A stretch of 64,000 bases of DNA from Saprospiraceae bacterium (GTDB taxonomy: Bacteria > Bacteroidota > Bacteroidia > Chitinophagales > Saprospiraceae), in NCBI GenBank assembly GCA_016715985.1, contig JADJXD010000001.1:620001-684000 (forward strand). The letters are read 5' to 3'. The notes beneath the pieces are model-generated. The model was not told where the DNA came from and did not search any database. It saw only the letters and a program-made list of their open reading frames with translations. Within the stretch, counting starts at the first letter, position 1. Every line of letters starts with the position of its first letter. This document shows positions 26,489 through 37,400 of the stretch, piece after piece. The position numbers and the translations under genes are program-made.

Positions 26489-27268
26489 TCACTTTAATAA
26501 TTTCCTGATAGGATTATTCAGTTTTTTCTTTATTCCTGCAAAAAATTCTTTGTCCAAAACATCAGGATGAGATATTGCTTTACTGCAAGTTTCCAAAGCA
26601 GCAGATGTATCATTTTTACTGATCTGGCATAGAACTATATTTTTAAATCCTTCGTCAATGTATGGGTCCCCGTCGTTAGTCAGAAATGTATAAACTTCAA
26701 CTGCTTTTTCAAACTCACCCAAGTGAAAATATGATGCACCTAATAAAAGAATATAATCAGGCTTTCCTCCTTCTTTGTAATTTATTTCTTTCAAAGATTC
26801 AATGACCTGGTGATAATTTTTATCAGCAAATGCAATTTTAATGGTGTTAATGTCCGGCTTAGTCTGAATAGATCTGTATGTGGCCTGTTCGATTAATTGG
26901 TGAGAAGCAAGAATGGCCTTATTACTCAAAACCTGATCCGCGTAATACTTCACTCCCATGACACAAGTCAATATAACGATTGAAACAGCCGCTAACTTCC
27001 CATAAATTGATTTTAATCCGAATACTTTAGGACTCGCAGTTTCAGTTGCAAAATATGTGTCTGAAATTTTTTCAAGATTTCTTTTAAATTCCCGTTCAGG
27101 CATAGCAATTTTTTGTCGTAATATATACAATTTTCTTACCATGCTGTAAAGAATATATTCTGATTTCCAACCATCATATTCTTTTTGCAATTCCTTTTCG
27201 TTTAATACGATTTCATCGCCTTCTCTTAGTGAGTCTTCAAATATCTGATATAATTCGTTCTTTGTCAT
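26489..27268 (-). CDS. Membrane protein with TPR-like C-terminal domain (putative sigma-factor partner)
   Basis: A 259-residue protein without a recognised name. A charged cytoplasmic N-terminal domain (about 95 residues) is followed by one membrane helix (LAAVSIVILTCVMGVKYY) and an extracytoplasmic part with TPR-like helical pairs (YILLLGASYFHLGEFEKAVEVY). The layout is that of membrane regulators paired with ECF sigma factors in Bacteroidetes, although no anti-sigma domain is recognisable. The ATG at 27268 follows the sigma-factor stop by 19 bp; an earlier ATG at 27313 would overlap that gene by 26 bp and is also possible. Confidence 0.7.
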   Translation of the reverse strand: MTKNELYQIFEDSLREGDEIVLNEKELQKEYDGWKSEYILYSMVRKLYILRQKIAMPEREFKRNLEKISDTYFATETASPKVFGLKSIYGKLAAVSIVILTCVMGVKYYADQVLSNKAILASHQLIEQATYRSIQTKPDINTIKIAFADKNYHQVIESLKEINYKEGGKPDYILLLGASYFHLGEFEKAVEVYTFLTNDGDPYIDEGFKNIVLCQISKNDTSAALETCSKAISHPDVLDKEFFAGIKKKLNNPIRKLLK

Positions 27269-27287
27269 TTCTAAAAATTTAGTTGTT

Positions 27288-27902
27288 TTACAGTAGTTCT
27301 CTAAATCTGACATCCTTTCTGACCAAATCGATCAGTCTGCTTTTACATTCGGATGCCTTTTTCCTTACATATGCATAGCTAACCTCGAGTATTTGAGCAA
27401 TTTCCATCCAACTCATATAGTTTCCGTCTTCCCCTCGTTTCCAGGATAATTCAATAACATCCCTGCAACCTTCATTCATCATTTTAACTTTTTCCATCAT
27501 CAATTTGAATTTTTCATCCTCTTTGAGAAAATGATTTACTTCTTCATTGATGGAAAATACATTTCCGACGTTGTCATCTCCATAACTGGTTTTGGATCTA
27601 TATTTTGATTGCGCATAACTGATCCACCTTTTTTTGCAAGCCAGGTATAAAAAAGTATTAAAAGAGCACTTCAGTTCCAGTCCGTTATTTGCCTGCCGAA
27701 AAATTGAAATCATGACATCCTGAAAAATATCCCTGGCGTCCGCCGTCGTACCATTATTCTGATGAACCAAACTGATGATAGAACCACTGAATTTACGATA
27801 TATTTCATCGATGATCTGATGATCATTTTCCCGGATGCCTTTCAGATATCGGGCCGATTCAGCATTCTCATTTCCGTGTGCGGGACTCTTGTTAATATTC
27901 AT
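27288..27902 (-). CDS. RNA polymerase ECF-type sigma-70 factor
   Basis: A 204-residue sigma factor. Region 2 (about 20-95) has the DARDIFQDVMISIFRQ core-binding and -10 recognition segment. Region 4 (about 135-195) has a helix-turn-helix around MSWMEIAQILEVSYAYVRKKASECKS. It is followed by a membrane TPR protein that may modulate it. Immediately upstream on the same strand, 169 bp away, ends a two-gene cluster of giant secreted proteases; a link is possible but not shown. Confidence 0.92.
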   Translation of the reverse strand: MNINKSPAHGNENAESARYLKGIRENDHQIIDEIYRKFSGSIISLVHQNNGTTADARDIFQDVMISIFRQANNGLELKCSFNTFLYLACKKRWISYAQSKYRSKTSYGDDNVGNVFSINEEVNHFLKEDEKFKLMMEKVKMMNEGCRDVIELSWKRGEDGNYMSWMEIAQILEVSYAYVRKKASECKSRLIDLVRKDVRFRELL

Positions 27903-27995
27903 ATCACTAATCAGAAATTGGTTATTATTCTACATCGTCTGTTATTAATCGTATGGTTTTCTTTTTTGTTACCCATTTATTGTAAAATTGATATT

Positions 27996-28051
27996 GATAG
28001 TTGATAACCACCACAAACCTACGAGCTATCTGCCAATAGCTAATAGCTAAC
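27996..28051 (+). repeat. 56-bp direct repeat, copy A
   Basis: This 56-bp sequence matches 38443-38498 in 46 of 56 positions, ungapped and in the same orientation. Its right part is built from short AATAGCTAA-like repeats. It lies just beyond the 3' end of the 2104-residue protease gene. The two copies bracket the two-protease block. Confidence 0.7.
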
Positions 28052-28071
28052 AGCCAACAGCTTCATCCCCC

Positions 28072-31000
28072 CTACCTCATCAACGTCACATCCCCTCTCT
28101 TTACAATCATATTCCCCTTCGAATCCGCATACTTCATAAAATATACAAATACCCCCGGTTGAAGATCCATCCCTTTAAACCTGCCATCCCAGGATAAAGA
28201 CTCTCTGATATTATCACCGGCTACCTGATTGCCCCATCGGTCGTAGATAAAGATTTCTTTCAGTTCATATCCCAATGGAAGTTGTATGCTCCAAAGTCTG
28301 TTGGGTCCGGTGCTGGATGGTGCAAAGATGTTGGGAAGGACAACCTCTGTGCTTTCTACGGAGACGCGTAATGTACGTACATACACGCATCCGGAGATGT
28401 GGGTCATCGTCACGGTGATTTCTGTGTCAATGCCTGTTTTTATGTTTGTCTCAGAACAGGGTGAACAACTAACTGCCCAGGCCGGTGACCAGATCACTGT
28501 CCACTCGGATTCATCTAATCCTGTAGTCATTGGGATACTGCTCCCATCTGTACTGTTTACATCACCAAGCGTCGGAACCTCTGACAATCCGGAAACATCA
28601 GGATTTATCCAGTTATAGGTAACTTCACAATCCGGGTCGGCTCGCCATACGAGTGACGCAGGACCTGATGTTCTAAAGATGACTTCTGAAGCATCGCTTC
28701 CTGTACTCCAGCGTGGTTGCCAAAAGTTGTAGTCTGTTACCCGTGCTATGGTGTGTCCTTCGTCGCAATCTGCTTCCAATTCCGGTTGGGGTGGATCGGA
28801 GAGTAATTGTACTTTCGCAGTAAAAAATGAATCACAACCCCACAAATTGCTGAACGTATATCGGTAATCTCCTGATTGGAAAATCCATTCTCCATTGATC
28901 TGTATGGAGTCATTCGGACAAAGAATAAAGTTGCTCTCTGCTACACTGATCGGTAATGAATAAATATGACTGTAAACCCGAATGTCACACATAGCTCCCG
29001 GTATCATATGTATATAATCGCCCGGTGCACTGATGCTCTCGCCGTGCAGCGTGATAGTCTCTCCATCACAAAGTCCGATGCTGTCTCTTTGTTCTGTAGT
29101 CGGACTAATACTGAGTACAGTTCGGACGAGACTGTCGCATCCGCCTGTGGCAGTATATCTCTCTTCATATAAACCTGCTTCACTAACCCAACCACCTGAA
29201 AGGTAAATCGAGTCGCCGGAACAAAGGGATACGTCTGTTTCCGTGGTTATGGCTTCCAATACTTCAACCACTACCACACTCATACTGTCACAACCGGCAA
29301 GGGAAATAAAATTTCCTGGATAATTTCCGGATGCCTTCACCCATTGATCGTGTACATAAATGGAGTCACCGGTACAGATGCTGTATGTCTCCTCACTTTG
29401 GTATGTCGGTGATATACTCAGATCTACTATGATGATACTGTCGCAACCTGCATTTGTCTGACTTTCGATAGTGTATTCCCCGGAAGTATGGAGCCACCTG
29501 TCGTAAACAAAAACAGAATCTCCGTCACACATTTGGAAGTCAATAACCGTCACAATCTCCGGCAGGACGTTTACCTCTGTGATCGTCATACTGTCACATC
29601 CTGTACTTACAGAAGTAAACATCTCTGTATAGCTACCTGAGTTTTTCACCCAACTTCCTGCTATCAGGACAGAATCTCCTTCACACAATTGGTAATCCAA
29701 AACCGTTACAATTTCCGGCTGAACATTTACTTCTGTGATCGTCATACTGTCACATCCGGTACTTATGGAAGTAAACATCTCTGTATAGCTACCTGAGTTT
29801 TTTACCCAACTTCCTGCTATCAGGACAGAATCTCCTTCACACAAGTTGACAGCACTGTATTCTACCAACGTGTCACTCACGCTGAGGCGGAGAGTTACGA
29901 GACTATCGCAACCATCTTTATTCTGAAGGATAGAAGTGAAGTCACCCGGTGTATTCACATATCGGCCATCAAACAGTACCGAATCTCCCCGACAAATCCG
30001 CTCGGATATCTCCGTGGAGTCGGGTGTATAGACCTCCAGTCTGAGAGTGATGATGCTGTCGCAGTTTGCTTTGGCATGTACGTAGCTGCCAGAAGCTGTC
30101 AGTATATCGCCATAAAAATCAAAACTCTCACCATCGCAGATACGGACATTTCGTTCTTCTGTCGGAGGTGTCAATACCTGTATCTCCATCGTATCGATGC
30201 TGATACAGTTTTCTATCTGTGCGACGGCAATCAACATGCCGGATGTGGCTGTAATCACCTGAACAGACGGACAGGTATCACAATCCACCATCTCTGACGG
30301 AAACCACTGTATCCGGTCATAAATATCACTGACCTGTATGGCATAACTCTCGCCGACACAAAGGGTCACATCGGCACCCAGGTCGATATCATTACTCCTG
30401 TCTATAGTGATAGTCACGGTATCTCTGTACATCCTGCCGCACTGATCGGTCGCTTCTACATAGTGGATACCTTCGTCAGAGGATGAATAAACAGCTTCTG
30501 TGGTGAGATCACTCCAGAGATAACTGTTGAATTCTGCTCCGGCATCCAAAGTAACTACATCGCTGCCACACTTGGTGATGTCGGGACCGAGGTCGAGGGT
30601 TTTTTCTGTGAGATCAAAGGAAATATAGGCTGTATTATTGGTATAATTACACTCGTAAATATCTGTAAGTAAGGAGCTCGCCAAACCAGGACCAAATCCG
30701 CCTTCATTGATCGTCCACCACATCCCTGTTTGCCCTGCTGGCAGGGGAATAGCGACCCTGAAGGTGTCTCTGTACTGATATTGCATCAGGATGTTATCAT
30801 ACTTAAAGCACCATTCAGTAATTTCCAACGGTGGGTTTTGATCATTATCTGTTGGATCTGTAAAATAGCAACCTCCACTGATACAGGGTATATCTGATTC
30901 AGCACCTTTATTATCTGTGCTGATATAAAAAATCAGACTGTCTCCCGTACATTCATACGACAATATATCGATCGTCAGATCAGGGCCTTTCAGGTCAAGG

Positions 31001-34000
31001 ACAAATACATTGTTTGTATAGTCACACTCTGCGATGGTTGTGTTGGTAAAGGATGGTGGAAAAATCCCGCCCGTCTCATTAATTACGATAAACATACTAT
31101 CCACTCCACTTAGTTTTTGCATCCAGATGCAAGTATCACTTCTGATAGCTATTTTATCTATCATCGTAAAATCATCACTTATAAACAGAAAGCATGATAT
31201 GTACACCATCAGTGCGGAATCACCTGCAATACTCGACCGGGGTGAAAAACAAATCTCGATACTATCTCCCAGACATCTGGAAGTCGCTGAAATCGTCAGA
31301 TCCCGGTTATGTTCCGGCCATACATAGCAACCTTCCTGTGTGCGATAGGTGGCTTGCACCATAAAGTTGTTGTATGGGGTGGCGCAGGTCACTTGGGGAC
31401 AGTTTTCTGTGCCCTGTAGCGACTGTGCCGTGTGCTGCGGATAGCGAGGGATGGTGAGATCATCATTGATATAAGTTGGATTATAGTTGTATTGATTCCA
31501 GACAGAGCGGGCAGGGGCCCAGGGTGTACCATCAGTACCATAACAAAACAGACGATACTCATCACTTGTGGTGGTATAGCCTGTGATCAAAATCTCTGCC
31601 TGTCCGTCGCCATCAACATCAGCAATGACCGGATATTCCAAACCGGTTCCATGTCTGAGTGGTGTAGTACTAATTATTGTTCCTGTCGGTCCGTCAATGA
31701 TCATCAGATTTTCTTCATCTTTATATACGATTTCCATTTTCCCATCCTGATTAAAATCAAACATTGTTATTGATGTTCTTCCTGAACGTTCTATAATTGG
31801 CAAAACATACATTAATTTGAGATTATCTGAACCATCATACTTATACATCCATAGTTCATTTTTAAAAATGACCCCAATTTCAGGAATACAATCTCCATCT
31901 ACATCACCAATTGTAGGAAAACCTCCCAATTCTCCAACTTCTCCACTTGCTATTAAATTTTGTGTTCGAGGGTCCCAAATCCATATCCCGCCAGAATCAT
32001 CCATACTTTTTCCTCTTGCCACAACAACATCTATTTTTCCATCCATATCAATATCTGCCACATTGAAAAATCCATCCAGGACAGGTGAAGGCGCATAAAC
32101 AGGATTTATAAAATTTCCGGTTTGTCCATTTTTATCGGTTAAACTAATTTCGAAAACTACTTTACCTGATACAATTTCCAATCCAGGAGATGGCAATACA
32201 TCTACCAATAAATTTTGAGGAAAGTTGCAAATAGCATTAACGCTTCCAAATATGCAATTCTTTTCATCTTTGAAATCCATAACTATCTTACCTGTCTGAC
32301 TGTTATAAACCACATCACTTTTACAAATTTCAGCTATACCGTCACCATCAATATCGGCTGTAAAAGCTGATTCACCAGAAGATTGAGACGAAATCTCTGT
32401 CTTCATAAGCAAATTAAAATCTTTGTCAAAAATACTTAGGTATGATCTTTCTAGTGTTATAATTTCCGAATATCCATTATTATTTAAGTCGGCTATGCCT
32501 CCTATTCTTATACCACTTAGTCTGTCCCCGACATATTTTTCATTTATAACATTACCTGTTTTCCCATCAACATGAACTAAGTATCTATTAATCGGTAGAA
32601 ATCCATTAGCTCCCCTTTCATTTTTTACAAATATTACATCAACATTTCCATCATTATTGATATCACCAACCAATGGATTTCCAGGAAGTAGACCAATACC
32701 TACCAGCTCCGACACCCACTTCAATTTCATTTTAAAATCCGGAAAGCTGTCAGGCAAGACGGGACAATCAGATGGACATTGTGCCTGGTAAGCAGTATTA
32801 TTGCAGTGGCAATTCGGGTCAAACAAATCAATAAGTCCATCCCCGTCATCATCGATACCGTTGTCACAGATTTCTGATCCATCGCTTTGTATATCCACAT
32901 AAATGCAATGTGTATCATTGCACCAGATGCCGTTGCTGTGAAGGCATATCTGAACTGAATAAATATTATTAATATATATTGAATCCAGCGTGTTTGTACC
33001 GCTATAAATAATATCTTTTCCATTTTTCCGTACAGTCCAACTGATTGTTTCCCTTCCCACAGAACAATCTCTGAATATCAGGTACGGATATCGGATTTCC
33101 GACTCAAAACATGCACGTACCCCACAAAGGACCGTGATCGTTTTTTCTGTGACAGAAATATCACATGCAGGGTCATTGCCGGACACCTCAAGACGAAGGG
33201 TATATCTACCGGGTATAGTGAACGGGATAGCAGGCGAAGGCTGGTCTGATATAAATACACCATCCAGATACCAGCGATAATACAATGCATTTTCTGACTG
33301 ATCCGACACTGTCAGGATATCACCGCTTAGAATACTGTCAGTTGAAATACTATAAGATGCTTCTGGTGGATTCAGGCATGGATTGAAGCAGGATTTGGAT
33401 GTTAATAAACTTTTGTAAAGTGTGTTCAAATAAAAATGCATTCTTGCAGACTGACCTGCGGTAAATCCGTCTGCACATCCTTCAAATATATAATCCATAA
33501 AATTATTTCCCAAATCCGGTTGGTCACCTGTACCTCCTAAAAAGACCGGTCTGAAAGGATTTATTACTCTATGGTCATTATCATCTGACCTGCATGAATT
33601 AAAGACCACGGAGCATGGATATTTGCCGGTTTGATTATCCGGTGGAGTATCGCAGACTTTATCGCCGTCATTGAGACAATCATCATTGGGACATCCTTTG
33701 TAAAAAGTATGATAGAGCCCAAGATAATGCCCCATTTCATGTGGTGCAACTTTTGAATGATTTGGAATTGAACCAAAATATTGTGCATCCATAAATATTC
33801 CGCTGACCAATCCGGAAAATCCCGCTATTTTACAATTACTTCCTAAACAAGATTTTTTAACAAGAAAAATATGCATTGCTTTTTCTGATTCAAAATCAGT
33901 CATATCATATATAGCTCTTCTCGCCCCTGACAGACGCATATCTGTGTAGATGGAATTGTACCTGATAATACCACTTATTGGTTCTCCGCGACTGTTTCTT

Positions 34001-34386
34001 TTTGCCAGACAAAATCTGATGCCTGTATCTGTATTTTCGGGTTTGGTATAATGTCCTTCATTTGCAAAAGCATTATTGAGATATTGTAGTCCTTTGATCA
34101 CTTGTTGATCACTGATATTTTCGATGCCGTTATTATGTATGATATGAATAATCAACGGAATTACTATTTCATCACCTGAATTTCGTGCAGCGGTTGCGGA
34201 TTGATGTTCTATAACATATTTTTTCTGCAAATTTTCAGTTAAATCTGAGAATGTTGCATCTTGTAACAATTCGTATAAAAAAGTTTCATGCCCACAATAA
34301 AAATCCTGTTGTGCACGAATAAATTCCGTACAAAACAGGATTGATAGAATGATCCAGACACATGATGAAAAATTTTTGTTTTTCAC
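28072..34386 (-). CDS. Giant secreted M43-type metalloprotease with FG-GAP repeats and T9SS type B sorting domain
   Basis: A 2104-residue protein starting at GTG 34386, which gives a clean signal peptide (MKNKNFSS, hydrophobic core, IRAQ). A PAPP-A/M43-type domain has zinc motif HEMGHYLGLYH (216-226) and a NFMDY Met-turn. PKD-like modules, a CDNGIDDDGDGLID calcium-binding motif and FG-GAP/VCBS repeats with several D-x-D/N-x-DG loops (e.g. DINNDGNVD, DIDGDGIAE, DVDGDGQAE) follow. Then come nine repeats of about 50-65 residues with a C-(E/D)-GDS...GCDS signature. The C-terminus (IFIYDRWGNQV, LQPGVFVYFMKY) is a gliding-motility-associated T9SS type B signal. It should be exported and attached to or released from the cell surface. 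A TTG eight codons upstream is an alternative start. It follows the 1161-residue protease by 27 bp. Confidence 0.92.
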   Translation of the reverse strand: MKNKNFSSCVWIILSILFCTEFIRAQQDFYCGHETFLYELLQDATFSDLTENLQKKYVIEHQSATAARNSGDEIVIPLIIHIIHNNGIENISDQQVIKGLQYLNNAFANEGHYTKPENTDTGIRFCLAKRNSRGEPISGIIRYNSIYTDMRLSGARRAIYDMTDFESEKAMHIFLVKKSCLGSNCKIAGFSGLVSGIFMDAQYFGSIPNHSKVAPHEMGHYLGLYHTFYKGCPNDDCLNDGDKVCDTPPDNQTGKYPCSVVFNSCRSDDNDHRVINPFRPVFLGGTGDQPDLGNNFMDYIFEGCADGFTAGQSARMHFYLNTLYKSLLTSKSCFNPCLNPPEASYSISTDSILSGDILTVSDQSENALYYRWYLDGVFISDQPSPAIPFTIPGRYTLRLEVSGNDPACDISVTEKTITVLCGVRACFESEIRYPYLIFRDCSVGRETISWTVRKNGKDIIYSGTNTLDSIYINNIYSVQICLHSNGIWCNDTHCIYVDIQSDGSEICDNGIDDDGDGLIDLFDPNCHCNNTAYQAQCPSDCPVLPDSFPDFKMKLKWVSELVGIGLLPGNPLVGDINNDGNVDVIFVKNERGANGFLPINRYLVHVDGKTGNVINEKYVGDRLSGIRIGGIADLNNNGYSEIITLERSYLSIFDKDFNLLMKTEISSQSSGESAFTADIDGDGIAEICKSDVVYNSQTGKIVMDFKDEKNCIFGSVNAICNFPQNLLVDVLPSPGLEIVSGKVVFEISLTDKNGQTGNFINPVYAPSPVLDGFFNVADIDMDGKIDVVVARGKSMDDSGGIWIWDPRTQNLIASGEVGELGGFPTIGDVDGDCIPEIGVIFKNELWMYKYDGSDNLKLMYVLPIIERSGRTSITMFDFNQDGKMEIVYKDEENLMIIDGPTGTIISTTPLRHGTGLEYPVIADVDGDGQAEILITGYTTTSDEYRLFCYGTDGTPWAPARSVWNQYNYNPTYINDDLTIPRYPQHTAQSLQGTENCPQVTCATPYNNFMVQATYRTQEGCYVWPEHNRDLTISATSRCLGDSIEICFSPRSSIAGDSALMVYISCFLFISDDFTMIDKIAIRSDTCIWMQKLSGVDSMFIVINETGGIFPPSFTNTTIAECDYTNNVFVLDLKGPDLTIDILSYECTGDSLIFYISTDNKGAESDIPCISGGCYFTDPTDNDQNPPLEITEWCFKYDNILMQYQYRDTFRVAIPLPAGQTGMWWTINEGGFGPGLASSLLTDIYECNYTNNTAYISFDLTEKTLDLGPDITKCGSDVVTLDAGAEFNSYLWSDLTTEAVYSSSDEGIHYVEATDQCGRMYRDTVTITIDRSNDIDLGADVTLCVGESYAIQVSDIYDRIQWFPSEMVDCDTCPSVQVITATSGMLIAVAQIENCISIDTMEIQVLTPPTEERNVRICDGESFDFYGDILTASGSYVHAKANCDSIITLRLEVYTPDSTEISERICRGDSVLFDGRYVNTPGDFTSILQNKDGCDSLVTLRLSVSDTLVEYSAVNLCEGDSVLIAGSWVKNSGSYTEMFTSISTGCDSMTITEVNVQPEIVTVLDYQLCEGDSVLIAGSWVKNSGSYTEMFTSVSTGCDSMTITEVNVLPEIVTVIDFQMCDGDSVFVYDRWLHTSGEYTIESQTNAGCDSIIIVDLSISPTYQSEETYSICTGDSIYVHDQWVKASGNYPGNFISLAGCDSMSVVVVEVLEAITTETDVSLCSGDSIYLSGGWVSEAGLYEERYTATGGCDSLVRTVLSISPTTEQRDSIGLCDGETITLHGESISAPGDYIHMIPGAMCDIRVYSHIYSLPISVAESNFILCPNDSIQINGEWIFQSGDYRYTFSNLWGCDSFFTAKVQLLSDPPQPELEADCDEGHTIARVTDYNFWQPRWSTGSDASEVIFRTSGPASLVWRADPDCEVTYNWINPDVSGLSEVPTLGDVNSTDGSSIPMTTGLDESEWTVIWSPAWAVSCSPCSETNIKTGIDTEITVTMTHISGCVYVRTLRVSVESTEVVLPNIFAPSSTGPNRLWSIQLPLGYELKEIFIYDRWGNQVAGDNIRESLSWDGRFKGMDLQPGVFVYFMKYADSKGNMIVKRGDVTLMR
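28805..30150 (-). repeat. Nine tandem GDS/GCDS repeats in the protease gene
   Basis: About nine copies of a 50-65-residue unit lie here, each starting C-(E/D/R/T/S)-G-(D/E)-S and ending near GCDS followed by a beta-strand. Two neighbouring units are offset by exactly 156 bp (gatcgtcatactgtcacatc at 29581 and again at 29737) and are almost identical at the DNA level over more than 100 bp, indicating a recent duplication or gene conversion. Confidence 0.8.
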
Positions 34387-34413
34387 TCGTATTGCTAAAA
34401 TATTATACAAAAA

Positions 34414-37400
34414 TTATTTAATGATGATCAGTTTACGAATTTCAGAAACATCATCCATACCAGTTATTCGAACGATATATGTTCCCGGTGTCAGTTCAGA
34501 AACATCCAATTCAGAATCTAAACTAAAATTCTGGATTTTATGAACTCTCAGGCCCATTAAATTGGAAATTTCTAATTCTTTTAGATGAATCCGTTTCTTA
34601 TCATTTCTGACAATTCTGATACTCTGATTTGCTGGATTCGGATACAGACTGTAATTCAATCTGACATCAACAGGATCTGCAATTATGGTCAATCTTTCTT
34701 CCATTCCTCTATCGCATTCCAATCCACAATTAAATAAAAAAGGAAATTCAAAACAAGTAATGACTCCGAGACTGTCACAAAGGTACAATCTTACAGTAAA
34801 TGTATCTGATTCTTCGAAGTCACATGGAATTGCTATATCAATATTGAAACTAAAGGTATGTCCGGGTGTAGTGCCTGATACAACTTCTACATATCCACCA
34901 CCATCAACTGTACCCCAAAGTCCGCCATCACAAATTTTGTAACCATTATTATGTACATTCATTGCGAAATTAAAGATTGAATATCCCTCTACAACTTTAA
35001 CACATTCCATTTCTTTGGGAGGAAACCATTTGAATGGACAATTTGTAGGTGGCTCTTCCGTGATGCAAGGTGCATCAACAATTATATTCAGGGATATACA
35101 AAGTTTTTCATCAGTAAAATTATCTATAAAACACAACAAAGCAGAAGATGAGAACGGCCCTTTTTGGGTGCGATCAATAGTATAGACTAATTCAAATAGT
35201 TCATCATCACTTCCCAAAGGGGTGATATAATCCACAAATCCAGATTCAGTAGAACTGGCACCACAATATGTGAAACCTTCAGTACCTTCTTCAGATAGAT
35301 CAATTTCAACAACACCTCGGTAAACCAGTAAATCATCATTCGGTTCAGGATCATTACACTCTGCAATGCTAAATAATGTAATATCCAAACATCGATCACA
35401 TGTTTGTCCAGTAGCCGTAAAATTATAACAAATGAATTCCCCCTCTGGGCCGCACAGTGTGATATGACCCGTTGCCCCGTTAGTCTCAAATAAATCTATA
35501 GAGTCAGGTGTTATCAAAAGAGCAATTTTTATGATGTCATAAGTACTATTTGTTGTGTCTATGAGATAAGATGTGACGGAAGTAGTTGCATCCGGAGTAC
35601 TGACAAATAAATCTCCTTCTATACATGGTTTAAATCCTTTATCAACTTCAATTTCAAAATTAGCAAGGTAGCTATTAGTTAATGAATCTGATTCCTCACA
35701 CAAAACGGACTCAATTTCAATTTCAAAGGTCTCACATAAGTCACATTCAGGATTCGTGATGTAAACTGTATCGCAATAGGTATAACTTGTCTCAAGATTA
35801 CATGCAATGGTTAGACAGACTTCAAAATCTCCTGTATAAATATAATCATGGGTAATTTCTGCACCGTACCCTGATGTTCCATCTCCAAATGTCCAGTGGT
35901 ATTCTCCCGGATCTTCTTCATTGGTTCCAGTGAAACCAACTCTGCAGTCTTGTTGATATATTGTGAAATCAGGATCTGCAAAACATGAGAGATCACAATC
36001 TGTAACAGTTATATTTTTTACGAAAATAACATTGTTACTCCCTTGACTAAGATTTCCTTTGTTAAGTATATAAAGATAATTTCCTGTATTTTCAAAAACA
36101 AATTCTGCTTCATGATATCTATAAATATTATGTGATGATGCTACACATGCAAAATTCTGAAATGAATGAAAATCGTATAGTGGTGAGTTTATTGAAGTGA
36201 TTATCTGATCATTTTCATGGGCTAATATACAAGCAGCATTATATGTATTACACCATGTTGTTTCATTTGTTAAGCCCACTATCAGTGATTCTGATCTTGT
36301 ATCATCAGTTGCACCTCTTATATTTCCTACAATATATTCAAAAGTTAGTTTGTATCTATTACCATCAATTAAATCCAATGGTGTTGATGTTAACACTCCT
36401 TCTAAATGACCTGGGGGCCGGCCAGCATTTGAATATAAACCCATTGAATTGCTACCTAATACTTCATAGCAGAAAAATGGAGTTGCTGACATTGCTCTCC
36501 AATTGCATACATTTGATGATTGACCTATATTAGCATTGTTTTGCCCTCCGTGTTCTGCATGGGTAACATTATGTTGTTCTAAATTACCATTAAATAAAAG
36601 CTGACATTCTATCACAGGTTCTTCGCTAAAACAAGGTTCTCCAGGCAAAATTGATACAAATCTGCAATATTGAACTGCACAACCGCCATCTCCAAAAACT
36701 CTAAGACATACATTGTATAAATCGGGTGAATTAAATTCAAATTCCAAATCTTCAGAAAGAATGACTGTGTTATTTACATACCATACTGAACTGTCATGTC
36801 CTGTTGAAGTATTTACAAATTCTAAAGTAATTCCCTGAATTCCTATTGTATCAGATGACGTAAATGATGAAGTTACCCCTATGCAAACAGGCAGGCATCC
36901 AACAGAATTTGCTAATCCTGACCTAATATCCAATAATGCGCACCGCATTCTTTCCCGTTGCTTAGAAGTAAATCTGTTCCTGCAGGATTCATCTGAATAT
37001 TCCATGTGGTTATGTACAAATAATGTATCAGAGCTATTTCCATCACAACTATTGGTTCCACTCGTGCATCCCAGATTTGACCTTTTATGCGGAGGTGTAT
37101 CAATACACCTGTCTCCCTGTATGGCTGGAAATTCATTTAAAGGACAGCAAGACCCTCCGCAGTCACCCTGAAATGTATGAAACAAATTAAATGCATGACC
37201 AATTTCATGTGCCAGTATTTTGTTAAGGTCTGTTTCAGATTTCAATGTTCCAGTGGTACCAAATGCATTGTAAAGTATAACTGTACCATCCAGATCAATA
37301 GGCTGACTGAATGCCATGTTTGCATAAGCCTGAGTGCCGGTAAATTCCCCGTCATTTCCATCAATTTCACTTACTACCCAAATATTGTAATATTGTTGGT

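Noticed and set aside
27762..28004. Plus-strand ORF opposite the sigma-factor gene
   Set aside because: It is the shadow of a well-supported sigma factor on the other strand, with no signal or domain of its own.
27996..28071. CRISPR-like short repeats (AATAGCTAA units)
   Set aside because: Units are 7-9 bp with no spacers of regular size and no cas gene nearby.
28286..32098. Plus-strand ORFs of 60-113 codons inside the 2104-residue protease
   Set aside because: Antisense shadows of a domain-rich coding sequence with intact frame.
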